A stretch of DNA of 64,000 bases from Datura wrightii (Eukaryota > Streptophyta > Magnoliopsida > Solanales > Solanaceae). Under the pieces are notes generated by a model, which searched no databases, was not told where the DNA came from, and was given only the letters and a program-made list of their open reading frames with translations. The position numbers were made by a program, and so were the translations under genes. The DNA lies in assembly GCA_035772735.1 (NCBI GenBank), contig JASDFA010000001.1, positions 56,621,001-56,685,000 on the forward strand, read 5' to 3'. This document shows positions 44,356-56,263 of this stretch, in pieces. The number at the start of each line of letters is the position of its first letter. Position 1 is the stretch's first letter.

Positions 44356-46030
44356 CAAGTGATCATCCCAAATACCTTTAAAGTCCATCACACAAGCTCT
44401 CAACATGTCCTCGAGAGTTTGAATTGTGCGCTCCGCCTAACCATCCATTTGTGGATGGAATGATGTACTGAGCTTAACCTATGTCCCAAGCCCTTTTTGG
44501 AAAGACCGCCAAAACTGAGAGGTAAATTGTGTACCTCGGTCTGAGATAATAGACAACGGCACTCCATGAAGTCGAACAAACTCTCGAATATACAGTTTTG
44601 CGAAATCATCCGCCTGAATATGTGGTTTTGACCGGTAGGAAGTGTGAAGCCTTGGTCAACTTGTCTACTACCACCCAAATAAAATTGTAGTGTCTGCGAG
44701 TACGAGGTAGGCCTGTAATGAAGTCCATATTAATCTCTTCTCACTTCCAAGTAGGAATGCTAATATCTTGCAATACGCCACCCGGCCTTTGATGCTCGAC
44801 CTTCACTTGCTGATAGTTCGGGCACTTGGCTATGAATTCGGCAATATCCTTCTACATGTCTTTCCACTAATATATTTCCCGAAAATCATGATACATCTTA
44901 GTGGCACCCAAATGGATAGAATACCAGGATCCATATGCCTCATGAAATATCTAGCCCTTAAATTATCAACTTCTGGAACACATAGATAACCTGGTACCGT
45001 AGTACACCATCTCCCCCTTGGGAGAAGACCTCCACCTTTTGATGAACAGCTTCATTCATCTTTACTAGAATCGAATCCTCATCTTGTCTGGCTTTCACAT
45101 CCGTCACCAAGGACGATTCTGATCCGTTTTGCACAATAACATCGCCATCGGTAGAGTCGACCAATCTAACTCCCAACCTTGTAAGTCGATGGACATCTTT
45201 CACCAACTCCTTCTTTCCCTCATCCACGTGGGACACACTCTCCATAGAGAGCCTGCTAAGTGCATCCGCTACTACATTAGCCTTACCCGGGTGGTAAAGG
45301 ACACGCATGTCGTAGTCCTTTAGTAGCTCCAACCACCTCCATTGCCGAAGATTAAGATCGTTCTATGTGAACACATATTGCAAGCTCTTGTGATCCATGA
45401 ATACATACACATGGACCCCATAGAAGTAATGCCACCATATCTTTAATGCGAACACCGCTACGGCCAACTCAAGATCATGGGTCGATAATTCTTCTCATGG
45501 ATTTTCAACTGTCTTGAGGCATATGCTATCACTTTCACATAATGCATCAACACACACTAAAGTATGATTCTTGAAGCATCACAATACACAACAAAGCCAT
45601 TCGTACCCTCGGGTAGGGTCTACACTGGTGCTGAAGTGAGTCGACTCTTCAATTCCTGGAAGCTTTTCTCACAAGACTTCGATCATTGGAACTTTACCTT
45701 TTTCTGAGTCAACTTGATCAATGGTGATGCAATTGATGAAAATCCCTCAACAAATATCCAGTAGTAACCTGCTATGCCGAAGAAGCTCCTCATATCTAAT
45801 GAATTCATCGATCTGGGGCAGTTCTTCACCGCCTCGATTTTTTGAGAATCCACTTTTATGCCCTCACTCGATACCACATGACCCAAAAATTCCACAGAGT
45901 CCAACCAAAACTCACATTCGCTGAACTTTGCATACAACTGACGATCCTTGAGGGTCTGGAGCACTACTCTCAAGTGAGCGGCATGCTCCTCCTTGCTCCA
46001 AGAATATATAAGGATGTCATCAATGAATAC
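44356..46030 (-). pseudogene. G pol middle part: RT end, RNase H, integrase
   Basis: Read downward from 46030: VFIDDILIYS, LYAKFSECEFWLDSVEFLGH, RSFFGIAGYYWIFVEGFSSI, CDASRI, IAYASRQLKIHEKNY, ANVVADALSRLSMES, TKMYHDFREIY, CPNYQQVKVEHQRPGG, INMDFITGLPRTR, SIISDRG and DG(stop)AERT. The FIDD motif and the integrase acidic residues are kept. The HHCC region has Tyr for its last Cys. Stops and frame changes are frequent from 45600 down, consistent with an old copy. It ends at HLP, where Del-B is inserted. Confidence 0.85.
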
Positions 46031-46227
46031 TGATCTTGGGAATAATTGCATGCCCAAGTGATACTTTATAACTTAGTTTTGCCTTGTTTATGTATTTAAT
46101 TATGCACACTTTCATGCCTTTTTATATAAATGAGAAGAAATATTAACCAACATGATTAGTCTTTGTTTTTGAAGGAAATAATGCATTGGAGGACCCAATC
46201 TATTGTTTGGTGAAGTGGAGGAATGCA

Positions 46228-47499
46228 ATAGATGCAAGTATGTTGAGTGTTGAAGCAAGTAGTGTATAACATTGTTTGAGACACCTAGGCTCTTAAATTT
46301 GACTCTATGTGCTGAAAGCTTAATTTTGAATTCTTGTGATTAGCTGAGTTAAGAGTCTACTGGATGTGTCTTGAATTGAGCATGTGCTGTGAGTGTAAGG
46401 TTTTTGAATATTCCATGCTGTTGTGGAATGTCTAGAACTTGTTTGGTGTGTATATAAAACGAAATGAAGGATGAGAATTGTAGGAGATGATTTAGGCATT
46501 TCTTTGAATGAACCTAAATGTTATCCCTCACTTTACCTACCTTGAATATTTAATCCTAGTTATCCCCATTGAACCTTGAGCCTATTGTTTGATAGCTACA
46601 ACATAAGCTTAATCCTTTTTCATTCATTAGCCTTGAATTTGATCCAAAACTCCTAAGCGCGTAAGAAAAAAAAATCCTAAAGAGTGAAGGAGTGAGAAAT
46701 GGGAAAAAGGAGGAAAAGTAGCGAGTTGTAAAAGTTTAGAAAAGGACAAAGGTGCACTTGTGGGAAAATGGTTGATTATTAGTAGGGAGTAAGAAAATAA
46801 ATGAATGGAAAAAATTGCTTAAGTACTTCTTACTACTAAGCTGAGTGTGCTTAAAGAAAGGAGAACAAGAAGAAAAAAAAATTCAGGATTGAAAGAAATG
46901 AGGGTGAAGTAAGAGAAGAGATATCCTTAATGAAGGTTGAAGTTATTAAAAGCGCTTGGGGAAGATAGTCACTATTACTGGCCAAAATAGTACCTACCCA
47001 TCCCTTAGCTTACATTACAACCCATTAAGTCCTACTTGATCTTACGTTCATACATCCTTAAATTAGTGGAGTAGAACACTAAGGGAAAGCTTATGGGTCA
47101 TTACATTATGCATGTGAATTCTTTGTGAGAGCGAGTGTAATTTTTATTCATATACCCATACATGGTGGGATTTGAAGATTCATGAGTTAAAATGGGTAAC
47201 TCTCTTGTGGTGAGGGCATATGTTTAATGAAGTATAGCATTCATGTTGGATTTCTTGATTAGTTGATTTGCATGAGTTGCTTAGATTGAGAGTCAATTCT
47301 TGAGGTTAGGAAGTCTTAACATAGTTGTATTTAACTTAAATGATTAAATCGTGCATGCTCTATTTTTAGCTTTCTATCTTGAACAGTCATTATAGTCGTA
47401 TCTTGAATTGTCTTTCTAAATTAGCTATGTGTGAGTCTCCATGTGCATGAGATGTAAAAGGTTTGTTCGAGGACGAACAAGACTTTAAGTGTGTGGTTG
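46228..47499 (+). other. T4 internal 3' non-coding region
   Basis: No frame. Shares TACCCATCCCTTAGCTTAC (near 46997) with the Tat-type region at 18290. It ends in the polypurine-type segment TTCGAGGACGAACAAGAC (47465-47482) before the LTR start. Confidence 0.55.
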
Positions 47500-48217
47500 T
47501 GATCTTGGGCATAATTACATGCCCAAGTGATACTTTATAACTTAGTTTTTCCTTGTTTATGTATTTAATTATGTACATTTTCATGCCTTATTATATAAAT
47601 GAGAAGAAATATTAACCAACATGATTAGTGTTTGTTTTTGAAGGAAATAATGCATTGGAGGACCCAATCTATGATTTGGTGAAGTGGAGGAATGATATCG
47701 GGAGCGAAACACCAAAGTTGGAATAAATTGGGCTATTTCTAGAGGGCTTCCACGATACACTCCGTGTCACGGAGGCAGTGCTCCGCGATACACTCCGTGT
47801 CACGGAGGCAGTGCTCCGTGATACACACTGTGTGACGGAGGAAGTGCTCCGCGATACACTCCGTGTCTCGGAGGCAGTGCTCCGCGATGCACTCCATGAC
47901 ATGGAGCCACTCCACTTCGTGCTAAATAGTTGCTTTTTCTCATTTACTATAAATAGGTCCCTTAGCTCCTAAAAACAAAAAGGGAGGCACGATTTATTTA
48001 TGAAAAACCACCTAGGAGTGAAGGGAGAAGTGGGAGAACTCACCTAGGGTTCATCAATTTCATCTTCTCTTCTACCAATTCTTGTAAGTATGTTACTTTA
48101 ACAATGTTTTCTTGTAATTTTACGAACATGAGTGGCTAGAACCCTTCCTCTAGGGTTGAAGCCACAAGATATGATTGTAATTTTGAGATTTTGTCTTGGT
48201 TTTAAGTTATTAATTTT
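47500..48217 (+). repeat. T4 3' LTR (truncated)
   Basis: TGATCTTGGGCATAATTACA start. The first 197 bp repeat 46031-46227. TATAAATA at 47948-47955, preceded by the 33-bp repeat array. Homologous in reverse to 55488 down to about 55050. Confidence 0.75.
47748..47912 (+). repeat. 33-bp minisatellite of palindromic units upstream of TATA
   Basis: About five units with period 33 (CTCC starts at 47781, 47814, 47847, 47880). Each has CTCCGCGATACAC followed by the odd palindrome CTCCGTGTCACGGAG (exact at 47760-47774) or a variant. 33 bp is 11 codons, which leaves open frames on both strands that look like a repeat protein but have no other support. It ends 36 bp before TATAAATA. Confidence 0.85.
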
Positions 48218-48799
48218 CATCTATGTGTTGGGAAGAAGATCTATACTGAAATCAATCTCCCGCTCGGGAGGGACACCTAGCAAATCAATAGGGAAAACCT
48301 CTGGATACTCACGTACTACTGGTACGAACTGGATAGACGGGGTTTCGGACTCCACGTCCTTAACCCCAACTAGATGGTACAAACAACCCTTAGAAATCAT
48401 CTTCTTGGCCTTAAGGTAGGAAATAAATTGACCTACAGGCACATCTGAACTACCCTCCCATTCTAAGACAGGCTCACCCGGAAATCTTAACTATACTAAT
48501 CGGGTCCTATAATTAATTGAAGCATAGCATGCAAATAGCCAATCCATGCCGATAATAACATCAAAATAGGTCATGGCTAACTCTATCAAGTCTATTAAGG
48601 TGACCTTATGAAGAACTGAGATCAGGAAATCTCCACACACCCGTCTAGCTATAACTGAGTCACCTATTGGAGTAGAAACTGAGAAGGGCTCTAATAAGAT
48701 ATCGGGATTGACTCCGAAGCTACTGGCTATATAGGGTGTCACAAAAGATAAGGTAGCCCCCAGATCTGGGAATGCATATACATCAACATGAAAGACTCT
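48218..48799 (-). pseudogene. G protease and RT N-terminus
   Basis: Protease segment FHVDVYAFPDLGATLSFVTPY (about 48770): catalytic Asp kept, DLGA form. Then VSTPIGDSVIARRVCGDFLI, VIIGMDWLFACYASI, QFISYLKAKKMISKGCLYHL and VPPEREIDFSIDLLPNT. Here the frame meets a TAG and the T4 junction. The protease part is almost free of stops over 250 bases. Confidence 0.82.
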
Positions 48800-50047
48800 C
48801 TACATAGCGGTGACTACATCTGGTGAGGCCTCCTTCTCTTGATGAGTGGCTAAGGCATAGAACCTGTTCTGGCACTGTCCACCAGCTGTGCTAGTAGATA
48901 CCCCTTGTTGTGCTGTGCGTGGGGCTAGGGTTGTTGAACTAGACACTAGGCCTCGACGCCCAACCTGATCCTGTCTCACAGTGGGACAATCTTTGAGCAT
49001 ATGTCCAGGCTTCCTACTTCTAGAAAAAGCTCTGGACCCTGCCAAACATTAGCCTGTGTGCCCTCGGCGGCACCTGCGACAAGTTGGAATGATGGAGTCT
49101 GCGGGCCTACTACTCTGACCCCTCGAGCCTGAAGATATCCCTCTCTGATCATGTTTGGGCTTGGATGGCACACTCAATGTCGAGGATGCTAGAGCTAATG
49201 ACCTCTGGTGAGGCTACTGTCGGTGCCCATCTCTGGACCTCTGCTGAGAGAATCTGTGACCCTCCGTCCTGGCCCTCTTGGCCTCCATCTCCCTCGAATG
49301 TTCCGCCTCCATCTGTTGAGCGTACAACACAATTCGAGGGAAGTCCATATCTTGATGGAGCATAGCTGTCCTGCAGTCCTTATCCAAATATCCTGCTACA
49401 CCATGCACAAATCTGCTCACCTGCGCCCGCTGGTCAGCCACTAACTCTAGGTCATACTTAGATAGGAGGGTGAACTCAGGGGCGTACATCTAAACAGTCA
49501 TCCTTCCTTGATTCAAATTCACAAATTCAGCTTCTTTCAACTCCCTCATCTCTCAAGGGAAAAATAGATCGGGGAATGCAACCTGAAACTCCTCCCATGT
49601 GACCGGACCTGCTCTAGTGACCCTGTTGTCTTTCCACTGGCTGAACCAAATATGTGCAACCCCGTTAAACTAGTAGGAGGCCAACTCTTCACACTCAACA
49701 CTACTCACCTCCAATAAGCTGGGTGATCTTGACAACCTCATCAATGAAATCGTGCGGGTCCTCATCTACCTAGGGCCCCATAAACTCCGATGGGTTCATT
49801 CTCAACTCTCATACTCTTGCCGCCACTGTATTAACGTTTTGCAGAACATGTGCAACAGCCTGCTGATTGACCTAAGCAGTCAAGGAATGCGTAAACATCT
49901 GAATGGCAGCTCCGAACTCAATATGAGCGGCTAGCTCTGGTGCCTGAGCTCCTAAACTGGTGAGGCTGGCTGATGCTCATGACCGTTTCCATCCTTGTGG
50001 CCCTCACCACCTCCATTCCTCTTTCTATTCATCCTTTGAGGAGCCAT
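48800..50047 (-). pseudogene. G gag
   Basis: ATG at 50047 (MAPQRMNRKRNGGGEGHKDG), a basic start typical of this group. Further down comes EFTLLSKYDLELVADQRAQV, then RFVHGVAGYLDKDCRTAMLH and FPRIVLYAQQMEAEHSREME, and a zinc-knuckle remnant SFSRSRKPGHMLKDCP (about 48985-49030) in which the first two Cys are gone. The linker FYALATHQEKEASPDVVTAM leads to protease. Several stops and frame changes are present. Confidence 0.78.
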
Positions 50048-50241
50048 GATTCTGCAATCGCGAACAACATGAAATAAAAGGATAGAAAGACTTTTAATCG
50101 CACGACATAGATCATGAAAGAAGGAAACATTTCCTAACACGTCTAGTAGCCTCTTCATCATAGGTGTAGTGCGCATCACACCAATGAAAAAGACTATACC
50201 TAACACGACTTTCAGACTCCCTAGGACATATCAAACCTATA

Positions 50242-50253
50242 GCTCTGATACCA
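50242..50253 (-). other. Primer-binding site of G
   Basis: GCTCTGATACCA on the + strand, an exact initiator-Met type site on the - strand. Confidence 0.88.
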
Positions 50254-50257
50254 ACTT

Positions 50258-52760
50258 TTTCATGACCCGAACGGAGGACCGAATAATAGACACGGGACAA
50301 GGGATCCCAAGAGACCCCAAGTCGACCCATGGCATACGCATTCAACTAACTCATTCAATAAACATGAAGAAAACATAATTATAAACTTAGCGGAAGTCAA
50401 CTTAACAAAACAACAAAATAAATATCTTAAGCTGAATACATGTCTAAGTTTGATAAGACTCTAATCTGGATGAGCTGAAGGGACAACACCCCCAACTATC
50501 TCGACAATATTGAAACTAAAAGGACATCCAAAACAACTGAAGGTCTATTCCTCGAAAGATAAGGACTCACCAAATGAGCAGGTGCTAACTCTGAACAGCG
50601 ACTACGGATGAGGCTGACCTGAGAACTGGGTCCTACATCATGAAATGATGCAAGCATAGAAAGTATGCGATCAGTACATGGAATGTATTGTGTATGCAAG
50701 GTAAGTAAGACCTCTTAAATAAAATAAATCATTTAAAACATTTTATAACATATCATAAGCTTTTAAGTGTAAATACAAGGTTACATGCATTCATTCTGAA
50801 ATCGTATTATCATAACATGAGCACGCATAGCTTTAAAACATCACGATTTACTCGAATGACTTAAAGTTGGAACATAACATTTATATCAAAAGTTGAACAA
50901 TGAGTCAAACCTTCCCTTTTTGAACATGCATGCATAAGTAGACATCATAAGTAATGAATATGCAAGTCCGAATGATATAGACAGTGGGAGACTCGTCACT
51001 TAACCGACATACCACGATAGAGCTTATGTAGTACCGACTATCACACTCAAGTGGGCAGAGCCATCCAAAACCTTGCCAGGGCTAGGGACGCTACCATGAT
51101 ATCGATATCAAGCTGAAGGGCCAATCGGACGGAGGATAGCTCACAAGGGAGGACCCGATAATATAATAGTATCAACGTACGTTGGTGCATAGTTCTAGGG
51201 CATAGGGTAATCAACCCTTAACCCGCTTGGTGCTAGACTCTTCTACCAAAAACATGAAATGCTCTACATCTTATATATCAAAGCTCAACATGAAATAATG
51301 CATGACACAATATCGTATGAAACAAAGAACAACATTGTCTATTGACAAAGATCATTAATGAGATCATGTATATACTCGACATCATATGAAAATGAAGCTC
51401 AACATTGTCCTTCGACAAAGCTCAATGATGCCATACATCTGAATTATAAATTCATGCATATGAGAAGCTTTATTTAGAAACATACCACAAGCTCAATCAT
51501 AGGTGGGAGCATCTACTCCAAATCATGTGGTAAGCTACATGTAGAAATATTTACTCAACATACCACAAGCTATAATTTATAATAAGAATTGGGAAATTTC
51601 ACTTTAAACAATGTGGTAAGCTTATGTCGGGAAAATCATCACTTTAATCAACATAGGGGCATCACCCAAAGCTTTATCATACTAGAATCCAATCGATTCA
51701 TTTAGGAAACAACATTAAGATCATGGGTTGTTTTAGAAACATGCTTTTCATCATCATCACACATTTACGATTAATCACCTCTTTTAGGAACTCTTCACCC
51801 ATGGGTGTTTTAGATTCAAATTTTAGAAAACAATTTTTTATAAGGGAAAAACAATTTAGAATCTGCCTAAGCTTCATAAATCATCAATATAAATACAATC
51901 TAATCATACCCATGTGTAGAGATTGAACAATCATGCAATTGAGTCAAACCCCATTCTTGATCATATATAATTTATCACATTTTGATAGGGATTGGGCATG
52001 GGTGTGGAAGAAAACACCCACTCATAGCCTTACATACCTGGGAATGGAGAATTCTAACACTCTCTAATAGCCCTAGCTGAGATTCCAATGGAAACCTTGA
52101 GATTTTTCCTTGAATCTTCTTTTCAAACCTTCACATTTGCATGCATGAGAATAATGGCTTAAGATAGGTTTTACCCTGCTTAAAACCCACTAAAACAAGC
52201 ATTAAACGACGTAGTATAGGTCCTAGGAACTTAGGAAATTATGAGAAAGTCCTTACTCTTTCACAGAAAATAATTGTCCGGTGACCCTAACGGGTGAGCT
52301 GACGATTCTTCAGGATGGGCAATGACTCATCGAGTCGCCCGTCAAGTGCACTGGATGACAATAATTATGGGGCTCGTAACGGATGACTTAATGACTCGTC
52401 CCCAGTGACCACAGCTCATGGTCACCTCCCCTCAAGTAAACTACCTTAACATCCATGAAAATCCTCCTTGCTTGCTCACTTACCTCACTAGTCGTTGGGA
52501 CGATCCATGACTTGTGAGGTCTCATCTGTTAGGTATACTAGACATCCTCTTGTAAAAAGTCCAACTCCACCCCACGATTGACATGACGACTCGTGGTGGC
52601 TGACCATGAGTCATTCCCTCAATCGTGGGGGCCTAAATCCTTCATTTCCCCAGGCCTCCCCACGAGCCACCTGACGTCTCGTCCTGTGCCTGTAACATCA
52701 ATTTTACAATTTTCCTATTTCAACTCCCGGGTCCGATCTTTGAGCTCACCAGGTATAAAA
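50258..52760 (-). repeat. G 5' LTR (2.50 kb)
   Basis: The start on the - strand is decayed (TTTTATACCTGGTGAGCTC for TGTTATACC...). Its end lies four bases from the primer site. An internal partial duplication of the CAACATTGTC...GACAAAG segment (51331 and 51403) is absent from the 3' LTR. ACGACTCGT cluster at 52285-52700 (exact at 52586-52594). Confidence 0.75.
52285..52700 (-). promoter_or_regulatory. ACGACTCGT-type cluster in G 5' LTR
   Basis: Words such as AATGACTCATCGAGTCGCC, TGACTTAATGACTCGTC, GACGACTCGTGG and CTGACGTCTCGTC. Same LTR position as 32520-32870. Confidence 0.55.
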
Positions 52761-54312
52761 ACCACAAAGTCCATGGCTATCTTCTCCTATTTCTACTCGA
52801 GGATAGGCATTTGTTGAAGTACTCATCAATGCTTTTGTTGCTCGTACTTCACCTATAGACAATTCAAACACTGAGCAACGTAGTCCACAATGTCTCTCTT
52901 CATCCTGCCCCGCCAATAGTGTTGTTTTAGATCGTGGTCATATTAGTGACTCGGGGGTGAATGGAGTATCTTGACTTGTGAGCTTCTGCCAAGAGAGTTT
53001 TAATTAGCTCACCAACTCGAAAAACAAACACTCGCCCCTTTATTCTCAAGACCCTTTTATCATTTAACACTGCTTCCTTGGTTTCTCTCCGCAGAACTTT
53101 ATCCCTGATCTTACCCAGCTTTTCATCTTCAAACTATCTAGTTTTGATTTCCTCTAGCAGTGAGGATTTAGCCTCTGCGTTGGCTTGTATTCCTCTGATT
53201 TCAGTCAGCGACAACCTCACCAAGTTGTTTGCCAAAGCCTGGACTTCCCTGGCCATCGACCGCTAAGTAGCTTCCAAGCAAGCTAAACTGCCCATGCTCA
53301 CCGTCTTCCTACTCAACACGTCTGCCAACACAATGGCCTTTTTTGGGTGTTATAAGATGGTGATATCGTAATCCTTAAGCAGCTCCATCCATATCCTCTG
53401 CCTTAAATTGAGTTCTTTCTGGGAGAATACATACTGTAAATTGTAATGATCCGTGAACACCTCACATCGAGCTCCATATAGATAGTTCCTCCAAATTTTC
53501 AGTGCAAACACCACCACTGCTAACACCACATCGTGCGTGGGGTAATTCTTTTCATGCACCTTCAACTGTCTCTAGACATAGGCAATAACATGTCCTTTCT
53601 ACATTAACACAAAACCCAACCTAGACCGTGAGGCATCACAATAAACAACAAAATCTTTACCTTCCATGGGTAACACCAAAATAGGTGTTGTGGTCAAAAG
53701 AGTCTTGAATTTCTGAAAACTCGCTTCACATTCCTCTGACCATTGAAAAGGTACACCTTTTGCGTCAACTTAGTCAATGCCGAAGCGATGGAGGCGAAAC
53801 CCTTCACAAAACAATGGTAGTAACTAGCCAGTCCCAGAAACCTCGAGATTTCCGTCACATTAGTTGGCCTCGCCTAGTTTCTGACTGCCTCCACCTTCTA
53901 TTGATCAACTCATATTCCCTCCTTGGAAACCACATACCCTAGAAAGGAAACTGATTCCAACCAAAACTCGCACTTGCTGAACTTAGCATACAACTACTTC
54001 TCTTTCAGTAATCCTAGAACAATCCTTAGATGATTTTCATGCTCCTACTTCATCTTAGAAAACACCAAGATATCGTCAATAAACACAATAACAATGGAAT
54101 TTCGGTAAAGTTTGAAAATACCATTCATCAAGCTCATGAATGTAGTAGGGTCAGTATGAGTCCAAATGAAATGACTAGAAACTCATAATGCCCATACCTG
54201 GTTCGAAAGTCTATTTTGGGAATGTCTTCAGCCCCAATTTTCAACTTGTGATAACCGGACCTCAAATCAATATTTGAAAACACTACCGCTCCCTATAAAT
54301 AGTTAAACAGAT
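52761..54312 (-). pseudogene. J: truncated Ty3/gypsy pol (RT, RNase H, integrase N-half)
   Basis: Read downward: SKIDFRTRYGHYEFLV-like RT pieces, VFIDDILV (54064-54094), FLGLASYYHCFVKGFASIAS, LTKLTQK, KNYPTHDVVLAVVVFALKIW and CEVFTDHYNLQYVFSQKELN (RNase H), then HHCC pieces SRYSIHP and VDYVAQCLNCL, and finally MDFVV, where integrase is cut by the G LTR. The RNase H Glu of DLELAA is Val here. Very many stops and frame changes: the most decayed pol in the window. It duplicates domains also present in K above it, so it is a separate copy. Confidence 0.75.
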
Positions 54313-55488
54313 TGTTGAGACTGCACAACAGTGCACACACAATTGTACATGGTCTTACAAGTAATACAGTGGCCCTTTTTAAGAGCCGGATGTCGAACCC
54401 ACAGGGATTGGACCAATTTAGCTAATTATCAAGTGAAGTGTGATAAGTGTTGATATAGACTTTTTCGATAAAGCTTAATTAAGTCTAGGGGTGCTCATCA
54501 AAATACTCTGAAATCATTCAAGGAGCAACTAGAGCTAAAGCCAGATAATCATGCGATACTACGCTTTGTAATGGTTTAAGTATGGAATTATCAATTGTCA
54601 TCTGACATAATTACAATTGCATGTTCATGGTCTTTCGACCCTCTAAACACGACAAACTAGCCTCACAACAACATCGTTGAGCGGGGATGTGACATTCTAG
54701 TTCGTGGGCAATTCAGTTACATGGATGTGGTTTATGGGGTTTACGCTCTTGGTTAGGGACTTTTGTACCTCTAATCATTTAACTCAACTTAGCTTCACAA
54801 CTACTTCTTCGAGTGGTGATGTGCTAATTCTAAGTTGGTGTCTAACTCATCCCGTTTTAGTAACCAAGCAAGGCAAATTAGGTATAATTTCTTATCCTAA
54901 CCGCGAATTATGTCGTAAGATACAAAGTTGCTCGCTACATTCTTTGTTCTTGCCTAGGTTTACTTTCTGAAGCTTTAATCTAGGGGTAACGTGTGTGTTT
55001 TCATGGTGATCAATCATAAAAACAACGATAATTAAGAATGTAAGACGAAACAATAATTAATAACTTAAAACCAAAAAAAATCATGTATTCACAATCATAC
55101 CATGTGGCTTCACCCGTAGAGGAAGGGTTCTAGCCACTCAAGTTTGTATAATTACAATAAAACATAATTAAAGTAACATACTTACAAGAATTTGTAGAAG
55201 AGAAGATGAAATTGACGAACCCTAGGTGAGTTCTCCCACTTCTCCCTTCACTCCTTGGCAGTTTTTCAAAATAATTTCGTGACATTTTGGTTTTAGGAGC
55301 TAAGGGACCTATTTATAGTAAATGTGAGGTGTATAAAATTATGCCCAGCATGAAATAGCTCTGTGTCACGGAGGTTATCGCGCCAATATGCCTCCATGAC
55401 ACGGAGGCATCGCGTAGGCACCCTAGAAATCAAAACAGTCGCCAAGTAGAAGCTGGTCGCGTGTCAATTGGAAAGGTTGGTCTTGGCC
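54313..55488 (-). repeat. Tat-type LTR (T4 family), 5'-truncated
   Basis: On the - strand it matches T4 through the palindromic block (55440-55365), TATAAATA (55317-55310) and a leader up to TTTTAAGTTATTAATT (about 55055). It then continues about 750 bp further to the typical tail with the complement of GTCGAACCCACAGGGATTGG and ...CAGTCTCAACA. The first ~190 bp of the LTR are missing at 55488. No internal sequence is attached: a truncated solo LTR between J and K. Confidence 0.65.
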
Positions 55489-56263
55489 TGTCCTTAACTG
55501 CTACTATCTTCTAAGGATCCACCTGAATACCCTCTCTAGAAACCACGTGACAGAGGAAAGCAACTAATTTTAGCCAGAATTCACACTTGCTGAATTGGAG
55601 AATAACTAACGGTCCCAAAGAGTCTACAAAACTATTCTCAAATGGTCTGCATGTTCCTCTCTGTTCTGGAATAAACCAAGATGTAATCTATAAAGACAAT
55701 GCAATGATGAATATGTCCAGGTACGACTTAAGTGCCCTGTTCATCAAGTCCATAAAGGTTGCAAGAGCATTGGTTAGTCCAAAAAACATAACTACAAATT
55801 CATAGTGACCATACCATGTTTTGAAGGCTATTTTTGAAATGTCATATTCTTTGACCCTGAGCTAATGGTATCCTGATCTGAGATCTATTTTGGAGAAACA
55901 ACTAACTCCCTGAAGCTAATCGAACAAGTCATCAATCCTAGGTAGAGGATACATGTTCTGAACTGTGACTTTGTTTAGTTAACAGTAGTTGATGCATATC
56001 CCGAGGGTACCGTCTTTCGTTCGCACGAATAGAACTGGGGCACCCCACGGAGATATGTTAGGCCTGATGAAGCCCTTATCTAGAAGGTCATTTAGTTGTT
56101 TCTTCAAATGTTTAAGCTCAGCTAGATCCATTATTTAAGGAGGAATAGAGATGGGATGGGTATTTGGATTGAGGTCTTTTCTGAAATCTATCTCCCGCTC
56201 GGGAGGGACTCCGGGAAGATCTTCAGGAAAGACATCAGGAAATTCACTAACAACTAAAACAAA
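55489..56263 (-). pseudogene. K reverse transcriptase
   Basis: Read downward: linker to LPGVPPEREIDFR, DLAELKHLKKQLNDLL, KGFIRPNISPWGAPVLFV, YPLPRIDDLFD, SDQDTISSGSKNMTF-like decayed pieces, then FIDYILVYS (about 55663-55690), where the second catalytic Asp is Tyr. Next come EFWLKLVAFLCHVVSREG and AVKDRPRPT at the cut. Frame changes are present. Catalytically dead on two grounds: the broken frame and the lost Asp. Confidence 0.75.

Larger units (their letters stand above)
46031..48217 (+). mobile_element. T4: deleted Tat-type element inserted in G reverse transcriptase
   Basis: It starts exactly with TGATCTTGGG after the RT codons for VFIDD. It consists of the first 197 bp of an LTR (46031-46227), a 1.27 kb internal 3' region (46228-47499) and a 3' LTR beginning at 47500 that stops near 48217. 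About 750 bp of LTR end, judged from the copy at 54313-55488, and about 460 bp of the G reverse transcriptase, judged from Del-B, are missing at the right junction. A post-insertion deletion explains both. Confidence 0.7.
30628..52760 (-). mobile_element. G: old chromovirus-type Ty3/gypsy element, twice interrupted
   Basis: Read on the - strand: 5' LTR (52760-50258), primer site, gag, protease, start of reverse transcriptase, [Tat-type insertion 46031-48217], rest of reverse transcriptase, RNase H, integrase, [Del-B insertion 33874-44350], integrase end, chromodomain, polypurine tract, 3' LTR (32941-30628). Without the insertions it would be about 9.5 kb. The LTRs are strongly diverged (roughly a fifth of positions by eye), so it is old. 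Possibly they come from two copies, since no clear target duplication is seen (CAACT at 30623-30627, ACCAC at 52761-52765). Confidence 0.75.

Noticed and set aside
47669..47902. Serine/arginine-like repeat protein on the - strand
   Set aside because: A by-product of a 33-bp minisatellite in an LTR. Both strands are open because the period is a multiple of three.
47748..47912. CRISPR-like regular repeats
   Set aside because: Units are directly tandem without spacers, sit in a plant LTR, and no cas genes exist.
30623..52765. Target-site duplication for element G (CAACT versus ACCAC)
   Set aside because: The flanks do not match well and the LTR edges are decayed, so no duplication is claimed.
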